From Haematobia irritans (taxonomy: Eukaryota; Arthropoda; Insecta; Diptera; Muscidae), in contig NC_134399.1 in the NCBI RefSeq assembly GCF_050003625.1, forward strand, positions 152,080,473 to 152,144,472: DNA of 64,000 nt, read 5' to 3'. Each line of letters opens with the position of its first letter. Positions within the stretch are counted from its first letter, which is position 1. Below, piece after piece: positions 1 to 9,990 of the stretch. A program made the translations under genes and the position numbers. Below the pieces are notes generated by a model. It was not told the DNA's origin. It did not search any database and saw only the letters and a program-made list of their open reading frames with translations.

Positions 1-598
1 TTGACAAAATTTTCTGTAGAAATAACATTTTGACAAAATTTTCTATAGAAATAAAATTTTGACAAAATTTTATACAGAAATAAAATTTTGATAAAAATTT
101 CTATTGAAATAAAATTTTTGACAAAATTTTCTATAGAAATAAAATTTTGACAAAATTTTCTCTAGAAATAAAATTTTGACAAAATTTTCTATAGAAATAA
201 AATTTTGACAAAATTTTCTATAGAAATAAAATGTTGACAAAATTTTCTATAGAAATAAAATTTTGACAAAATTTTCTGTAGAAATAAAGTTTTGACATAA
301 TTTTCTATAGAAATAAAATTTTGACAAAAATGTTCTATGGAAATAAAATTTTGACAAAATTTTCTATAGAAATAAAATTTTGACAAAAATTTTCTATAGA
401 AATAAAATTTTGACAAAAATTTTCTATAGAAATAAAATTTTGACAAAATTTTCTATAGACAGAAAAATTTCACAAAATTTTCTATAGAAAGAAAAATTTC
501 ACAAAATTTTCTATAGAAATAAAATTTTGGCAAAATTTTCTATAGAAATAAAATTTTGACAAAATTTTCTATAGAAATAAAATTTTGACAAAATTTTT
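1..598. repeat. 29-bp tandem array (array 1)
   Basis: About 20 head-to-tail copies of a 29-bp unit built around AAAATTTTCTATAGAAAT, with GAC before the A-run. The array runs off the left edge of the window. Units differ by a few substitutions and 1-nt indels, and near 460-520 a 'agaaaaatttc' variant appears. An open frame across the array only reflects that three units (87 nt) equal 29 codons, so I do not call it coding. The same unit recurs in the opposite orientation at 29300-31545, 61890-62440 and 63440-64000. Confidence 0.95.
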
Positions 599-905
599 TG
601 ATTTGTAGTCAAGATGCAAAAAGATAACAAATTTAAAGACAATTTCATTAAATTTAAAATTTTTTTTTAATTGTTAAGGTCAAGTTGACCTTAGCCCAAA
701 CATTTGTTCTTCCATGTTATGATACCCATTTTTAAGTCAAATCACTTAATTATAAGGACAAGTCGTATTGAAAAGTTTATCGACTTTTGGACAAGGAAAA
801 AAACTTAATATTAGAGAAATGCGTCTTCTATGCTAAGCAAAATTTGCATTCGTATTTTAAAGACATGAAATCTTTGACCTCACGACAATAGTTTTGGCCA
901 AAAAA
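599..905. mobile_element. MITE-1 (CACTGAAAAA family), right-half fragment
   Basis: Matches the right half of the complete copy at 47511-48145: 'caagatgcaaaa', then 'tcaagttgacctta', 'aagtcaaatcacttaatt', 'gctaagcaaaatttgcattc' and 'cctcacgacaata'. The left half is missing and the 29-bp array abuts it. No coding potential; a non-autonomous DNA-transposon remnant. Confidence 0.8.
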
Positions 906-931
906 AATCGTTTTTTTGTTTCAAATTGTGA

Positions 932-1171
932 GCGACGAGCGGCACGTGTTAACGTCGTTTAATCGGGCTCAAATTTTGGAAAGAGGATTCGTTTTGTGGG
1001 GTTAAGGCGAATGCTCTTAGTGGCACCAGGTCGCGTTTTCGAAGCTAAAGGATGGCGTAACTCGGTTTGACACAGCGACGAGCGGGACGTGTTAACGTCG
1101 TTTAACCGGGCTCAAATTTTGGCTATCCCAATACCTGGAAAGGGGATTCGTTTTGTGGGGTTAAGGCGAAC
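932..1171. repeat. Imperfect direct duplication, period about 143 bp
   Basis: Unit 1 (932-1012) and unit 2 (1075-1171) both read 'gcgacgagcg', 'acgtgttaacgtcgttta', 'gggctcaaattttgg', then 'ggattcgttttgtggggtta'. Unit 1 lacks about 16 nt ('ctatcccaatacctgg') present in unit 2. The segment is more GC-rich than its surroundings. No coding frame or known family recognised. Confidence 0.85.
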
Positions 1172-1175
1172 AAGA

Positions 1176-1470
1176 TTCCGACTTTTTTTTTGCCCCATAT
1201 AAGTTGCGGTCATTCTAGTGAATAGCTTTATTAATATATCGGAAAAATAGAATGAAAATTCGAGAAATGAGATCTGTATCCTAATTTTAATTTTATAGAT
1301 CCTAGATTTAAAGCCAGATAGGTCGCAAATAACGTTCCTTATTTTAAAGAACGCGCATCTTTGGCTCGGAATCAAAACCAAAATTCTTAAAGGAAGGTCA
1401 AAATCTTTGGATCCAAGTAAACTTTTTTTGAGTGTGTGTTTCAAATTCGGAATACTTTCCTTCATTTTTT
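1176..1470. mobile_element. MITE-3 remnant (ACTCAAAAA family)
   Basis: Read on the minus strand it starts 'cacactcaaaaaaagtttac', then 'ccaaagattttgacctt' and 'gattccgagccaaagatg'. The same series occurs at 35840-36060 and 61530-61780. No transposase frame. It shares a short stretch with MITE-1 ('gattccgagccaaag'), so the two families are probably related. Confidence 0.6.
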
Positions 1471-1486
1471 AGTGAACTCAGCTCCA

Positions 1487-1720
1487 CACACTCAGTGAAG
1501 GAATATGATCACCTCAAACATGTTTCAAGAGCAAAATGTTTTTGTTTTGAACAGGAAGCATGTAATATGTATGTCGCAAAAATGTTATTTTCTCGAAAAT
1601 TATGTATCTGATTTCGGCAACCTTGTATATGTTTGCGGAGAAAAGAAAATTTTTGCGACAAAAATGTTCCATGCTCATCAGGACACAAAATCTTCTCCAT
1701 GTCCAACCGTATTCTTATTA
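1487..1720. mobile_element. Remnant of the small CACGCA-type MITE family (S family)
   Basis: Begins 'gaaggaatatgatcacctc' and 'aaacatgtttcaagagcaaa', the same series as at 54773-54812 and 57118-57150, where a complete 144-bp copy can be bounded. The right end here is diverged or lost. Open frames on both strands at 1505-1825 are not conserved with the other copies and look like chance. Confidence 0.55.
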
Positions 1721-1847
1721 ATAATTTTTGCATCTACTTCGACTCTAAAAAAAATAAAAAAAAAAACAGAAAAAACAAACAACACTAAACTAATCAAAAG
1801 TAAATTAAAGAAAACTTTTAATTAACAATAAAAGTTTTACTTACACT

Positions 1848-2010
1848 GAAAAAATGTTTTCGTGAGACCAAATATTTCATGTGCTTAAAATACGAATGCA
1901 AATTTCGTTTAGCATAAAAGACACATTTCTGTAATATAAAATTTGTTTCGTCGTCGTTTTGTCCTTATAGTAAAGTGATTCGACTTGAAAATCGGTACAT
2001 CAACCAGAGT
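1848..2010. mobile_element. MITE-1 fragment, reversed
   Basis: Starts at a TA followed by CACTGAAAAAATG, then 'cgtgagaccaaatatttcat', 'aatacgaatgcaaatttcg' and 'gtccttatagtaaagtgatt'. This is the reverse complement of the right end of the complete copy at 47511-48145. About 160 bp is kept. The following 170 bp to the Helentron start is AT-rich with no recognised feature. Confidence 0.75.
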
Positions 2011-3306
2011 TGCCACAACAAAACTTTAATTTGAATCAATATTTTCCAAAATCGGAACAAAATTCCTACAAGCGTACCAATTTTTAAATTTCGAAGAAAA
2101 CAAAAACATTTGTTGCTCTACGTTTTTATAAAACCAAAAACAAAAAATTAATTAATTAATTAAAATTAATTTAGTATTTATACCCTGCGCCACACTGTGG
2201 AACAGGGTATTATAAGTTAGTGCATATGTTTGTAACACCCAGAAGGAGACGAGATAGACACATGGTGTCTTTGGCAATAATGCTCAGGGTGGGTCTCTGA
2301 GTCGATATAACCATGTCCGTCCGTCCGTCCGTCCGTCTGTCTGTGAACACATTTTTGTGATCAAAGTCTAGGTCGCAATTTAAATCCAATCGCCTTCAAA
2401 TTTGGCACATGTTCCTAATTTGGGTCAGAATAGAACTCTATTGATTTTGGAAGAAATCGGTTCAGATTTAGATATAGCTCCCATATATATCTTTCGCCCG
2501 ATATGCGCTAATATGGACCCAGCAGCCACTGTTTTATACCGATTTGCTTGAAATTTTGTACGAACATTACACTTAGTTGTATAGTCAAGTGTGCAAAATT
2601 TGATTGAAATCGGTTAAGATTTAGATATAGCTCCCATATATATCTTTCGTCCGATATGGACTTATATGGCCCCAGAAGCCAGATTTTTGGCCGAATTTGG
2701 TTGAAATTTTGCACTAGGAGTACAATTAGTAGTATAGTCAAGTGTACAAAATTTGATTGAAATCGGTTCAGATTTAGATATAGCTCCCATATATATCTTT
2801 CGCCCGATATGGACTAATATGGTCCTAAAAGCCAGAGTTTTGGCCCAATTTGGTTGAAATTTTTGCACAGGGAGTAGATTTAGCATTGTAGCTATGCGTG
2901 CCAAATTTGGTTGAAATCGACTCAAATTTATATATAGCTCCCATATATATCTTTCGCCCGATATGCACTTATATGGACCCAGAAGCCAGACTTTTATCCC
3001 GATTAGCTTGAAATTTTGCACAAGGAGTACAATAGTATAGTAAAGTGTGCCAAATTTGATTGAAATCGGTTCAGATTTAGATATAGCTTCCATATATATT
3101 TTTCGCCCGATATGGACTTATATGGCCCCAGAAGCCAGAGTTTTGACCCAATTTGGTTGAAATTTTGCACTAGGAATACAATTAGTAATATAGTCATGTG
3201 TGCCAAATTTGATTGAAATCGCTTCAGATTTAGATATAGCTCCCATATATATGTTTTTCTGATTTCGACAAAAATGGTCAAAATACCAACATTTTCCTTA
3301 TTAAAT

Positions 3307-4239
3307 AAAAATTTTTAGTTGCATAAGGAACTCTGTTGATGTAATTAAATTGCAGGAGGATCTTGATAGATTGTCTTTCTGGACATTGGTTAATGGGCTT
3401 CCACTTAATCTTAAAAAATGCCAGAAATTAGTATTTCATAGATGTAGGAATGTCGTTATATCTGATTATACTATATGTAACCAATTGTTAGAATCTGTGA
3501 ATGGAAAATTGGATTTAGGAGTTGTTTTTGATTCTAAATTGAATTTTTCGGATCACTTGAATTATATTATTCCTAGAGCGTATTCTAGTCTATATTTTAT
3601 TCGAAGGAATGCTGATGAGTTTGCTGACCCGTATACCAAGAAGATCTTGTATTGTGCTTATGTTCGTTCTAAGTTAGAGTACTGTTCATTTGTTTGGAGC
3701 CCTAATGCTTTGAAGCATATTAATCGCATTGAAAGTGTTCAGAAGAAATTCGTCAAATTTGCTTTGAAATCCCTTAATTTTTCACATCCAATGCCATCGT
3801 ATGTGAGTAGATGTGCATTGATTTCGTTGCAGTCTTTGCGCTCTCGTAGAGAGATTGATTCGTTGGTATTCTTGCAAGGAATTGTAAGTTCTTCTATTGA
3901 TTGTCCAGAACTTTTGCATCTTATTAATTTCAATACGCCACCTCGTTCTCTTCGGTACTATTACCCTTTTCATATAAATACACATTCTACTTCTTATGCT
4001 ACAAATGAGCCATTAACTAAGGCAATGAGACTTTTTAACACTTATAATGAGTTCTTGGATTTTACTTTTACTAAGTATAAATTGAAATATTTGCTATACT
4101 CCCTAATACATTAAAGGTTATTGTATTTACATTTTTTTATTATTTACTTTACTTTTTAATTTTAATGAAATGTTATGCGTAGTCTGTAAGGGTTATGTAA
4201 TCCATAGACATAAATAAATAAATAAATAAATAAATAAAT
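3307..4239 (+). mobile_element. 5'-truncated non-LTR retrotransposon insertion
   Basis: A reverse-transcriptase 3' portion followed by about 120 nt of 3' UTR and an (AAAT)n tail at about 4213-4239. It lies inside Helentron A. The interrupted Helentron text 'ccttattaaat' resumes as 'aaatcgccactgc', matching the unbroken order in copy C near 38745-38765. The target duplication cannot be separated from the AAAT tail. Extreme 5' truncation with a simple-repeat tail is typical of LINE target-primed insertion. Confidence 0.85.
3308..4114 (+). pseudogene. Reverse transcriptase C-terminal fragment (non-LTR retrotransposon)
   Basis: The frame opens with 'KIFSCIRNSVD' just at the insertion boundary. 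In this family those residues directly follow the catalytic (Y/F)ADD box, so everything up to and including ADD has been lost. Downstream are 'LDRLSFW', 'LNLKKCQ', 'LGVVFDSKLNFSDHL', 'YCAYVRSKLEYCSFVWSP' and 'RIESVQKKFVKFAL', all typical of the RT thumb/connection region in the Jockey/CR1/I group. The frame stays open for about 269 codons to a TAA at 4112-4114. A start codon inside it would be meaningless, because this is a truncated internal piece. It cannot catalyse reverse transcription. The long undamaged frame suggests a fairly recent insertion. The clade is uncertain. Confidence 0.85.
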
Positions 4240-4627
4240 CGCCACTGCTTAGTCGAAAAGTTGTAAAAATGACTCTAATTTTCCTAAACTTCTAATACAT
4301 ATATATCGAGCGATAAATCATAAATAAACTTTTGCGAAGTTCCCTTAAAATTGCTTCAGATTTAAATGTTTCCCATATTTTTGTACTAACATTGTGTTCC
4401 GCCCTAGTGCATTAGCCGACTTAAATTTTGAGTCTATAGATTTTGTAGAAGTCTATCAAATTCTGTCCAGATCGAGTGATATTTAAATGTATGTATTTGG
4501 GACAATCCTTTATATATAGCCCCCAACACATTTGACGGATGTTATATGGTATCGAAAATTTAGATCTACAGAGTGGTGCAGGGTATAATATAGTCGGCCC
4601 CGCCCGACTTTAGACTTTCCTTACTTG

Positions 4628-4957
4628 TTTTCTTTTGTTTGTGTACGTAAACCAAGCTTACAATTTTACTTCTTGTGGGAATACCATTCGCAATTTTCAA
4701 ATGTGTTTGCAATATAGAAGGTATAGTCATCCCAGTAATGCCTAAGGTTGTTTCCATCTCACCATAGGTCACAGACGATCTTGTAATATCAATTGCCGCA
4801 TAGCATTAATGGCCAACAACTGATATTGGGGTGAACTACGACCTCGGTTGACACTGGTCCTTGACGGAACTTCATCGCCAAAAAATGAATTAAGTTAATC
4901 GATGCCAAATTTGATTTCTATAAAGCCATGTATACAATGAACACGAATACATCACAA
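4628..4957. other. No recognised gene
   Basis: About 330 bp of moderately AT-rich sequence with no repeat family I recognise and no convincing coding frame. Confidence 0.5.
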
Positions 4958-4960
4958 TAA

Positions 4961-5394
4961 GTGTGTAAATATAACCATAGCGATAGGCGGTAGGCGAAAC
5001 ATTTTTGCCGCAACGGCAAATACAATAAGCTTGACGGCGAATAATTCCCTTTTTCACGTTTCCTAGCGTTTTTGTTGTCAATACAGCACGCTTTGACAAT
5101 ATTAAGCAATGAAGTTGAATAAAAACATACAATGGCTTGTTATTTGTTGAGTTATTTCAAGAAAAAATAATCTACACGTGTCCAGGCAACAGCAATTCCT
5201 AGTGGTGAGTTAAAAAAATTTGATAAGCGATGGCAACACTATACCAGTTTTCGCCAAGGAGTTAGAATAAGTTTTAATTTAGCGACACGCCGCTAGCCGT
5301 CACGGTATTCCGTCGCGGATTTTGGGCTTCCCATAAGAAATACACGTAAATAAGTGTTCGCATACCGCCTATCGCTATGGTTATATTTACACAC
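4961..5394. mobile_element. PIF/Harbinger-like MITE with TAA target duplication
   Basis: 434 bp bounded by inverted repeats of about 36 bp. The left end reads GTGTGTAAATATAACCATAG then CGATAGGCGGTA, and the right end is its complement ending TATTTACACAC, with one or two mismatches. Both sides are flanked by TAA (4958-4960 and 5395-5397). A 3-bp TWA duplication is the rule for PIF/Harbinger. No transposase is present, and the superfamily is inferred from the duplication only. Confidence 0.75.
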
Positions 5395-5397
5395 TAA

Positions 5398-6155
5398 TTA
5401 ATGGGGTACTAAATAAGAAAATTGTTTTCTGTGTCTTTGCACATATTTTAGTATTAAAAGGGGATAAAAGGAAGGTTTAGAAATTGACAAATAAATTTTA
5501 ACTAAAACTAACGATTAAAGTATCACCAATTGCAACAAAAATGTAATTGTTTTTCAATTGCAAAATTATTTAATTAATTGTAAACAAAAGGAACAGCTTG
5601 GGTTAGTTAACATAGGAATTTGGTTTTAGTTGGTCAAGAGACATAAGATTGTTGATAGCAAGTTCACGAGGGTTAATGGCTAGTGAACAAAAAAAAAAAT
5701 AATAATAAAAATAATGAGTTGGTGTTACTTCATCCACGAGTTGGTTATTCTCGTGGTATTTTAAACGTTTAAGCGATTTAGATAATTCCATATCCAGATT
5801 TACTTGGCCATCATAAGCACTCTTCTGTGACAATTGCATTAGAAGTTTTACAAATCTTTGCTATGTTTATAAAGTTCTTCAAATACTTAAATATCCAAAA
5901 ACAAAAAAAAACTGGTCATAAAAAGTCCAAGAAACGTTTGTGGTTAAACACCTAACTAGGCACTTAGAGAGACCAAGTCAGTCACTCAGTGTGTCCAACG
6001 CAAGCACAAAATATTAACGCATCATAACATCATCATTAATCATAATTAACTGGGACCACAAAACAAACGTCTGTTGTGTCTTTCGGGACCAACCCTGATG
6101 CGCACTGCAAGCCAGAACTTTTTGAGGTCGTAATTCCTTTGTTTAGATATACTCA
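5398..6155. other. No recognised gene
   Basis: About 760 bp of AT-rich DNA with homopolymer runs (A-run near 5690-5700). I see no clear repeat family, tRNA or coding exon. Confidence 0.5.
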
Positions 6156-6955
6156 TACACTGAAAAAAGATTGTCCGGTTCCAATGAGTTTGTCTTTACA
6201 CTAATGGATTTTGTTATTGATTTCGAGCCAAAGAAAAGGAGAATAGAAGTAAGGATAACTTTAAGACACAATTCACTTTTTAATTGGAGTTTTGCGTTCT
6301 TGATACTACGATACAAATTTGAATTTATTGTTTTTTTTTGCTTTTTCTCTATATGCTATCAAAGTTCTTTAAAAACGAGTTAACGATTTCCAAATTCAGA
6401 CTTGATATCAAGTAGACTTGACTATGTTTCAAGGAAAAAATGTGTGTTAAAATAAAGTGTTGAAAAAATCTTCTATTTTTAAAGGTTTTTTGCTTTTTAG
6501 TGAAGTTACAAAAATTAACATATTTAAAGATTTCATTCATTTTGAACATTTCTTAGAATTATTGACACTTTGATAAGGAAAACACTTTATAACAAAGAAA
6601 TCCGTTTTCTACACGCAAAGAAAAAAAACGTTTGGAAAACGTGTACCGAAAACGTTTTTCTTTTGTTAGAGTTTTTTGAATTGCTTCGAAAATTTTAAAC
6701 TTTTATCACCAAAAAAATTCGTTTGTTACAAAATTTTTATTTTTTCAATAAAAAAAGTTATTTTTGAAACAACAGCACAGTCCATTTCGTTTATATCAAA
6801 CACTGTTCTTTTCTGACTTTAGGTCTTTAATAAGACACTTTTTACAGTTCAAAATTTAATATAGTACAATGTAATGTTGAACATTTTTTCGGAATCTTCT
6901 GAACATATCTGGAATATATGTAAAAAAAAAAAAAAACAAAACAAAAAAAAACTTT

Positions 6956-7027
6956 GGTCGAAGCAGGGATCGAACCCACGACCCTTGGCATGCAAGTCGG
7001 ACGTAGCAACCACTGCTCCACGGTGCC
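6956..7027 (-). repeat. tRNA-derived SINE head (tRNA-like, not functional)
   Basis: On the minus strand it begins GGCACCGTGGAGCAGTGGTT (A-box-like), has GGGTTCGATCCCTG (B box) and ends in GACC. The putative acceptor ends GGCACCG and TTCGACC do not pair, so it is a pol III promoter remnant of a SINE rather than a working tRNA. An A-rich stretch follows it on the minus-strand 3' side. Confidence 0.75.
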
Positions 7028-7141
7028 AAACTAAATGTTTGTTTCTGTTAAATAAACTTTGTTTATTCGGCTCGTGGGCGCCGCAAGCTATGCTATATAA
7101 ATATAACTTATATGGATAATTATCTATTGATGACCATAACA

Positions 7142-7213
7142 GGTACATAGCTCAGTGGTTAGTGTGTTGGCTTACAAAGTGCATGGTCCGCGGTTCGATT
7201 CTCCGTCCAGGCG
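7142..7213 (+). repeat. Second tRNA-derived SINE head, plus strand
   Basis: Contains TAGCTCAGTGGTTAGTG (A box) and CGCGGTTCGATTCTCC (B box), with roughly correct spacing for a tRNA. The 5' end (GGTACAT) does not pair with the 3' end (TCCAGGC), so the acceptor stem is absent. It is about 115 bp from, and divergent to, the tRNA-like segment at 6956-7027. Confidence 0.7.
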
Positions 7214-7646
7214 AAAGGTAAAAAAATTTATAAAATCGTATAATTTCTTCTACATTGTTGGTATTACAGGAAAAGGTGTTAAGAACTAACAAACCTCGTG
7301 GATGTGAGAAAGATGTGAGGGAAAATGCAACTAGCAAGAAAACAAAATTTTTTTTGAGTTTGTCTTTATGAAATTGTTTTTACATCCTGGAAAAGAATAA
7401 ACGTTTATCACAAAAAGTATATACTTTTCTTCCAAATACACTTCCTTACAGCGAAAAGCAAATGAGAAACGAACTTTGTTTGTCTAAAATTTCGTTTGGG
7501 AGGAAAGAATTATTTTTTTGCGTGTAGGCTAAGCAAAATTCGCATTCGTATTTTAAGGACAACATATTTTTGGCCTCACGACAATGTTTTTTTTTTCAGT
7601 GTAGAAAAAAGTTTTAATTGAAATTTCAAAAAAGGTTCATAATTTA

Positions 7647-7997
7647 GGATATATTAGGTTAGGTATAGGTCATCCCGATATTTTGGGTTCACGTAGACTA
7701 TTCAGGCCATTGTGATACCACAGTGGTGAACTTCTCTTATATCAATGAGTGCTGCCCGATTATATGCCAAGCTCAATGACAAGGGACCTACTTTTTATAG
7801 CCGAGTTCAAAGAGGATTCCACATTGCGGTGAAACCACGTAGAGAAACTTTGAAATACTAAGAAATGTCACCAGCATTACTGAGGTGGGATAAAGCACCG
7901 CTGAGAGACTTGTTGGTGTTCGGTCGAAACTGGGGTTGAGCCGACCACCCTCTGTATGTAAGGCGGACATGCTAACCATTGCACCACGGTAGCCCCC
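7647..7997 (-). mobile_element. tRNA-derived SINE, full length
   Basis: Minus strand. The tRNA-like head (about 7922-7997) has GGTGCAATGGTTAGCATG (A box). A body follows with 'ctgaggt..gataa' (complement) and 'gttcaccactgtgg', and the tail is CCTAACCTAA-like. It is flanked by a 17-nt target duplication with two mismatches, 'aaaaggttcataattta' (7630-7646) versus 'aaaaggctcatagttta' (7998-8014). The body matches the SINE at 48650-48997. Confidence 0.85.
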
Positions 7998-8274
7998 AAA
8001 AGGCTCATAGTTTAAATAGAATACATTTTTTAAATTTAAATTTATTTTAATTTAAATTTTACATTAGAAGTTTTGTGTTTCCGAAAATCCCCGAAATTTA
8101 TGCCCATGTTCCCAAATCCACTTCCAGATGAATGTGAATCAATTCCATGATTTTCGTGTCCTACAATCCACTTTCACCGGAATTTTCGTGAAATTCACTT
8201 GCAAAAGTCTTGGTGAAAGTTGAATTATGTCCAAAATGGGTATATTTCCGGTTAAAAAAAGTACTTGCGTAATA

Positions 8275-9351
8275 AAGGGTGATAGGTCAAAATTTGGTCA
8301 ATATAAACTTGACGTATTTCTTTCAATTTTGCATTTAAAAAACCTGAACACCCCTCATTTTGAAGGTGTGTTTGTGTAGAATGTTGCTTCTATTTTGATT
8401 TTGGAATTCATTCTTCAGTTGTCAAAATGCCGTCCAAGCAAGAAGAGCAGCGTATCAAAATCCGAGCTACTTGCACGCAAAGCTGGCAAAATCGCTAACA
8501 GTTGCCAAATAAACCGTTACAAATGTAATTAAAGTGTTTGGGGAACGTTTGTCGACAGCCAGGAAGTCTGGATCGGTGGGAAATCGAAAACCGGAAGCCG
8601 CTGAGACGACAAAGAGAGTTGCCGGTAGTTTTAATCGAAACCCTAACCTCTCTCTCCGAGATGCCGCAAATAAGCTGGGTGTATCGTCTACAACCGTGCA
8701 TCGAGCCAAAAAACGAGCCGGACTATCGACATACAAGAAGGTAGTGACTCGAAATCGCGATGATAAACAAAATACGACGGCCAAATCGCGATCCCGGAGG
8801 CTGTACACGACGATGCTGACGAAGTTTGACTGCGTGGTAATGGACGACGAAACCTACGTCAAAGCCGACTACAAGCAGCTTCCGGGACAGGAGTTTTATA
8901 CGGCAAAAGGAAGTGGAATGGTAGCAGATATTTTCAAGCACATAAAACTGTCAAAGTTCGCAAAGAAATATCTGGTTTGGCAAGCCATCTGTACCTGTGG
9001 CTTGAAAAGCAGCATAGCTTCCGGGACTGTCAACCAAGAAATTTACGTGAAAGAGTATTTCAAGCGGAACCTAAAGAAGACCAAAAAACTGCTAAGGACG
9101 AGCAGCAGTTCAAGGCAAACTGGCTTTCTGCGGCGAAGAAGGTGGACAAGGTGGCTGTACAAAATCTGATGGCAGGTGTCAAGCGTGAGGCCCGACAATT
9201 CGGATTTGGAAAAGCGAAAGCCTAACTGAATATTTTTCCTGAATTTTATACTAATTGAACTTGAAAAAGAAATTTAATTTGATTTTTTAAATAAACGATT
9301 TCACCGATTTACACGCGTTTTCCCTTGAACAATTTTGACCGTATCACCCTT
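8275..9351 (+). mobile_element. Tc1/mariner DD37E-type element T1, internally deleted
   Basis: Terminal inverted repeats AAGGGTGATA(C)GGTCAAAA and its complement TTTTGACCGTATCACCCTT, flanked by TA on both sides. It is 1,077 bp, about 220 bp shorter than copy T3. The left terminal repeat has lost one base relative to T2 and T3. Confidence 0.92.
8427..9225 (+). pseudogene. Transposase pseudogene, Tc1/mariner DD37E group (T1)
   Basis: The family cuts DNA at the terminal repeats and joins it to TA targets. The start is set by ATG-CCG-TCC as in T2 and T3. An early deletion removes the 'LLAHRENP' region and shifts frame. The frame then continues from the 'VFGERLSTARKSG' helix-turn-helix region through 'LGVSSTTVHRAKKRAG' to the first catalytic block 'VMDDETYVK' and 'YLVWQAICTCG'. 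A second deletion joins 'NQEIYVKE' directly to 'FKRNLKKTKK', removing the second catalytic Asp and the final Glu. The last part 'KREARQFGFGKAKA' is in another frame. It is not functional. Confidence 0.9.
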
Positions 9352-9611
9352 TAAATTTTAAATGTTTTATATTTAATACTTGAGTTTTATAAAAATTGCG
9401 TCATATTTAATTAAAAAAATAATAAATTAAAATAAGTTATTCCACTTATTTTGATTTCCGCCTTAGTGAATTTTTGGGTGATTTGTGCAACCCATCTGGT
9501 TACGGGAAAGTTTAAAAAAGAACGTGGAATTAAGAACACCAAATTTTCACGTTCGTGGATTTGACGTGAATAGTGGAAGTGAAATTGAAGTGGATATCCG
9601 AACATGGGTAA

Positions 9612-9990
9612 TAATAAAATTTTCATAAACAATGTAAAATTTTATCTTTAACATTTTATGTACCGAAATCTTTATTAAAAGTCATTGTATAAACTTATTT
9701 AAAAAAAAGTGTTTCATCGTTATCGTCTAAAAAGTGCCAAAAACTTTATTTTTATAGAGAGTGTCACAAATGATTTAATTTTTGAAAAAAAAAAAATTAA
9801 AAATTTTTGTATTTAAGAATTGTTTGAAATGATTATAATGGCCAAAAAATCAATGAAAATATCCCTTTTGGATGCGGAAGTGTTGCGCAATTGGCTCTAA
9901 AGCAATGTGAGCAGTAAGGACAAATAAAATAATGGAAATTTCAAAAAGATATTTGAAAAGTGTACGCTATCGTCCTGAAATTCGGCACAA
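9612..9990. other. AT-rich DNA with a short relic of the CCCAGC element
   Basis: No gene. 9838-9905 ('gccaaaaaatcaatgaaaat', 'ggatgcggaagtgttgcgca') resembles the inner left part of the element at 60934-61505. The rest shows only A/T runs. Confidence 0.5.

Larger units (their letters stand above)
2181..4627. mobile_element. Helentron-like element A (mini-me/DINE-1 type), interrupted
   Basis: Starts 'taccctgcgccacactg' and ends 'agactttccttacttg'. Hallmarks are a (GTCY)n tract at about 2310-2341 and about five tandem units of about 153 bp containing 'gaaatcggttcagattta' and 'gctcccatatat' (2450-3250). A subterminal hairpin AGTCGG...CCGACT lies at 4592-4609, just before the end. Drosophila mini-me/DINE-1 elements share (GTCY)n and a hairpin near the 3' end, which is the basis for the family name. 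It is non-autonomous, with no Rep/helicase frame. A LINE fragment interrupts it at about 3307-4239. Confidence 0.75.
6612..7524. mobile_element. Element Q: 913-bp CACGCA-ended non-autonomous element
   Basis: Left end CACGCAAAGAAAAAAAACG; the right end complement reads CACGCAAAAAAATAATTC. The flanking duplication is TA (6610-6611 and 7525-7526). It sits inside a MITE-1 copy whose unbroken site is readable elsewhere in the window. It contains two tRNA-like segments in opposite orientation and no transposase frame. Its ends resemble those of the P elements (CACGCA[C/G]AGAA). Confidence 0.75.
6158..7601. mobile_element. MITE-1 copy split by a CACGCA element
   Basis: Left end CACTGAAAAAAG after a TA (6156-6157); right end TTTTTTCAGTG before a TA (7602-7603). 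The left part holds 'gtctttacactaatgg' and 'tatgctatcaaagttcttta'. The right part holds 'gctaagcaaaattcgcattc' and 'cctcacgacaatg'. The element at 6612-7524 interrupts it exactly within 'ttctatgctaagc', which is continuous in the copy at 599-905. Without the insert it is about 530 bp. Confidence 0.85.
8100..9610. mobile_element. Possible MITE with inverted ends, host of DD37E copy T1
   Basis: The left side reads 'tgcccatgttcccaaatccacttcc' in two blocks (cccatgttc, then atccacttcc). The right side at 9577-9608 is the approximate complement ('ggaagtg', 'aagtggatatccgaacatggg'). Both flanks of the T1 insertion carry further 'cacgtt/gtggattt'-type complementary stretches. Exact ends and target duplication are not resolved. 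Confidence 0.4.

Noticed and set aside
189..446. Open frames in the 29-bp arrays (here and at 29199-30419, 63511-63714) giving periodic KFYFYRKFCQ-like peptides
   Set aside because: Three 29-bp units are exactly 29 codons, so any array without a stop yields a repeated peptide. No start context, and unit variation is not codon-biased.
2508..3281. Protein-like frames in Helentron internal repeats (also at 37805-38232, 52443-53047)
   Set aside because: They track the about 153-bp non-coding repeat in several frames and both strands; no domain.
7142..7213. Functional tRNA gene
   Set aside because: A and B boxes are present but the acceptor ends do not pair; it sits within a mobile element and resembles SINE heads.
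8467..8808. Minus-strand frames of 70-113 codons opposite the DD37E transposases (also 56072-56314, 58098-58340)
   Set aside because: They recur only because all copies share the same antisense sequence; they are shadows of the transposase frame.
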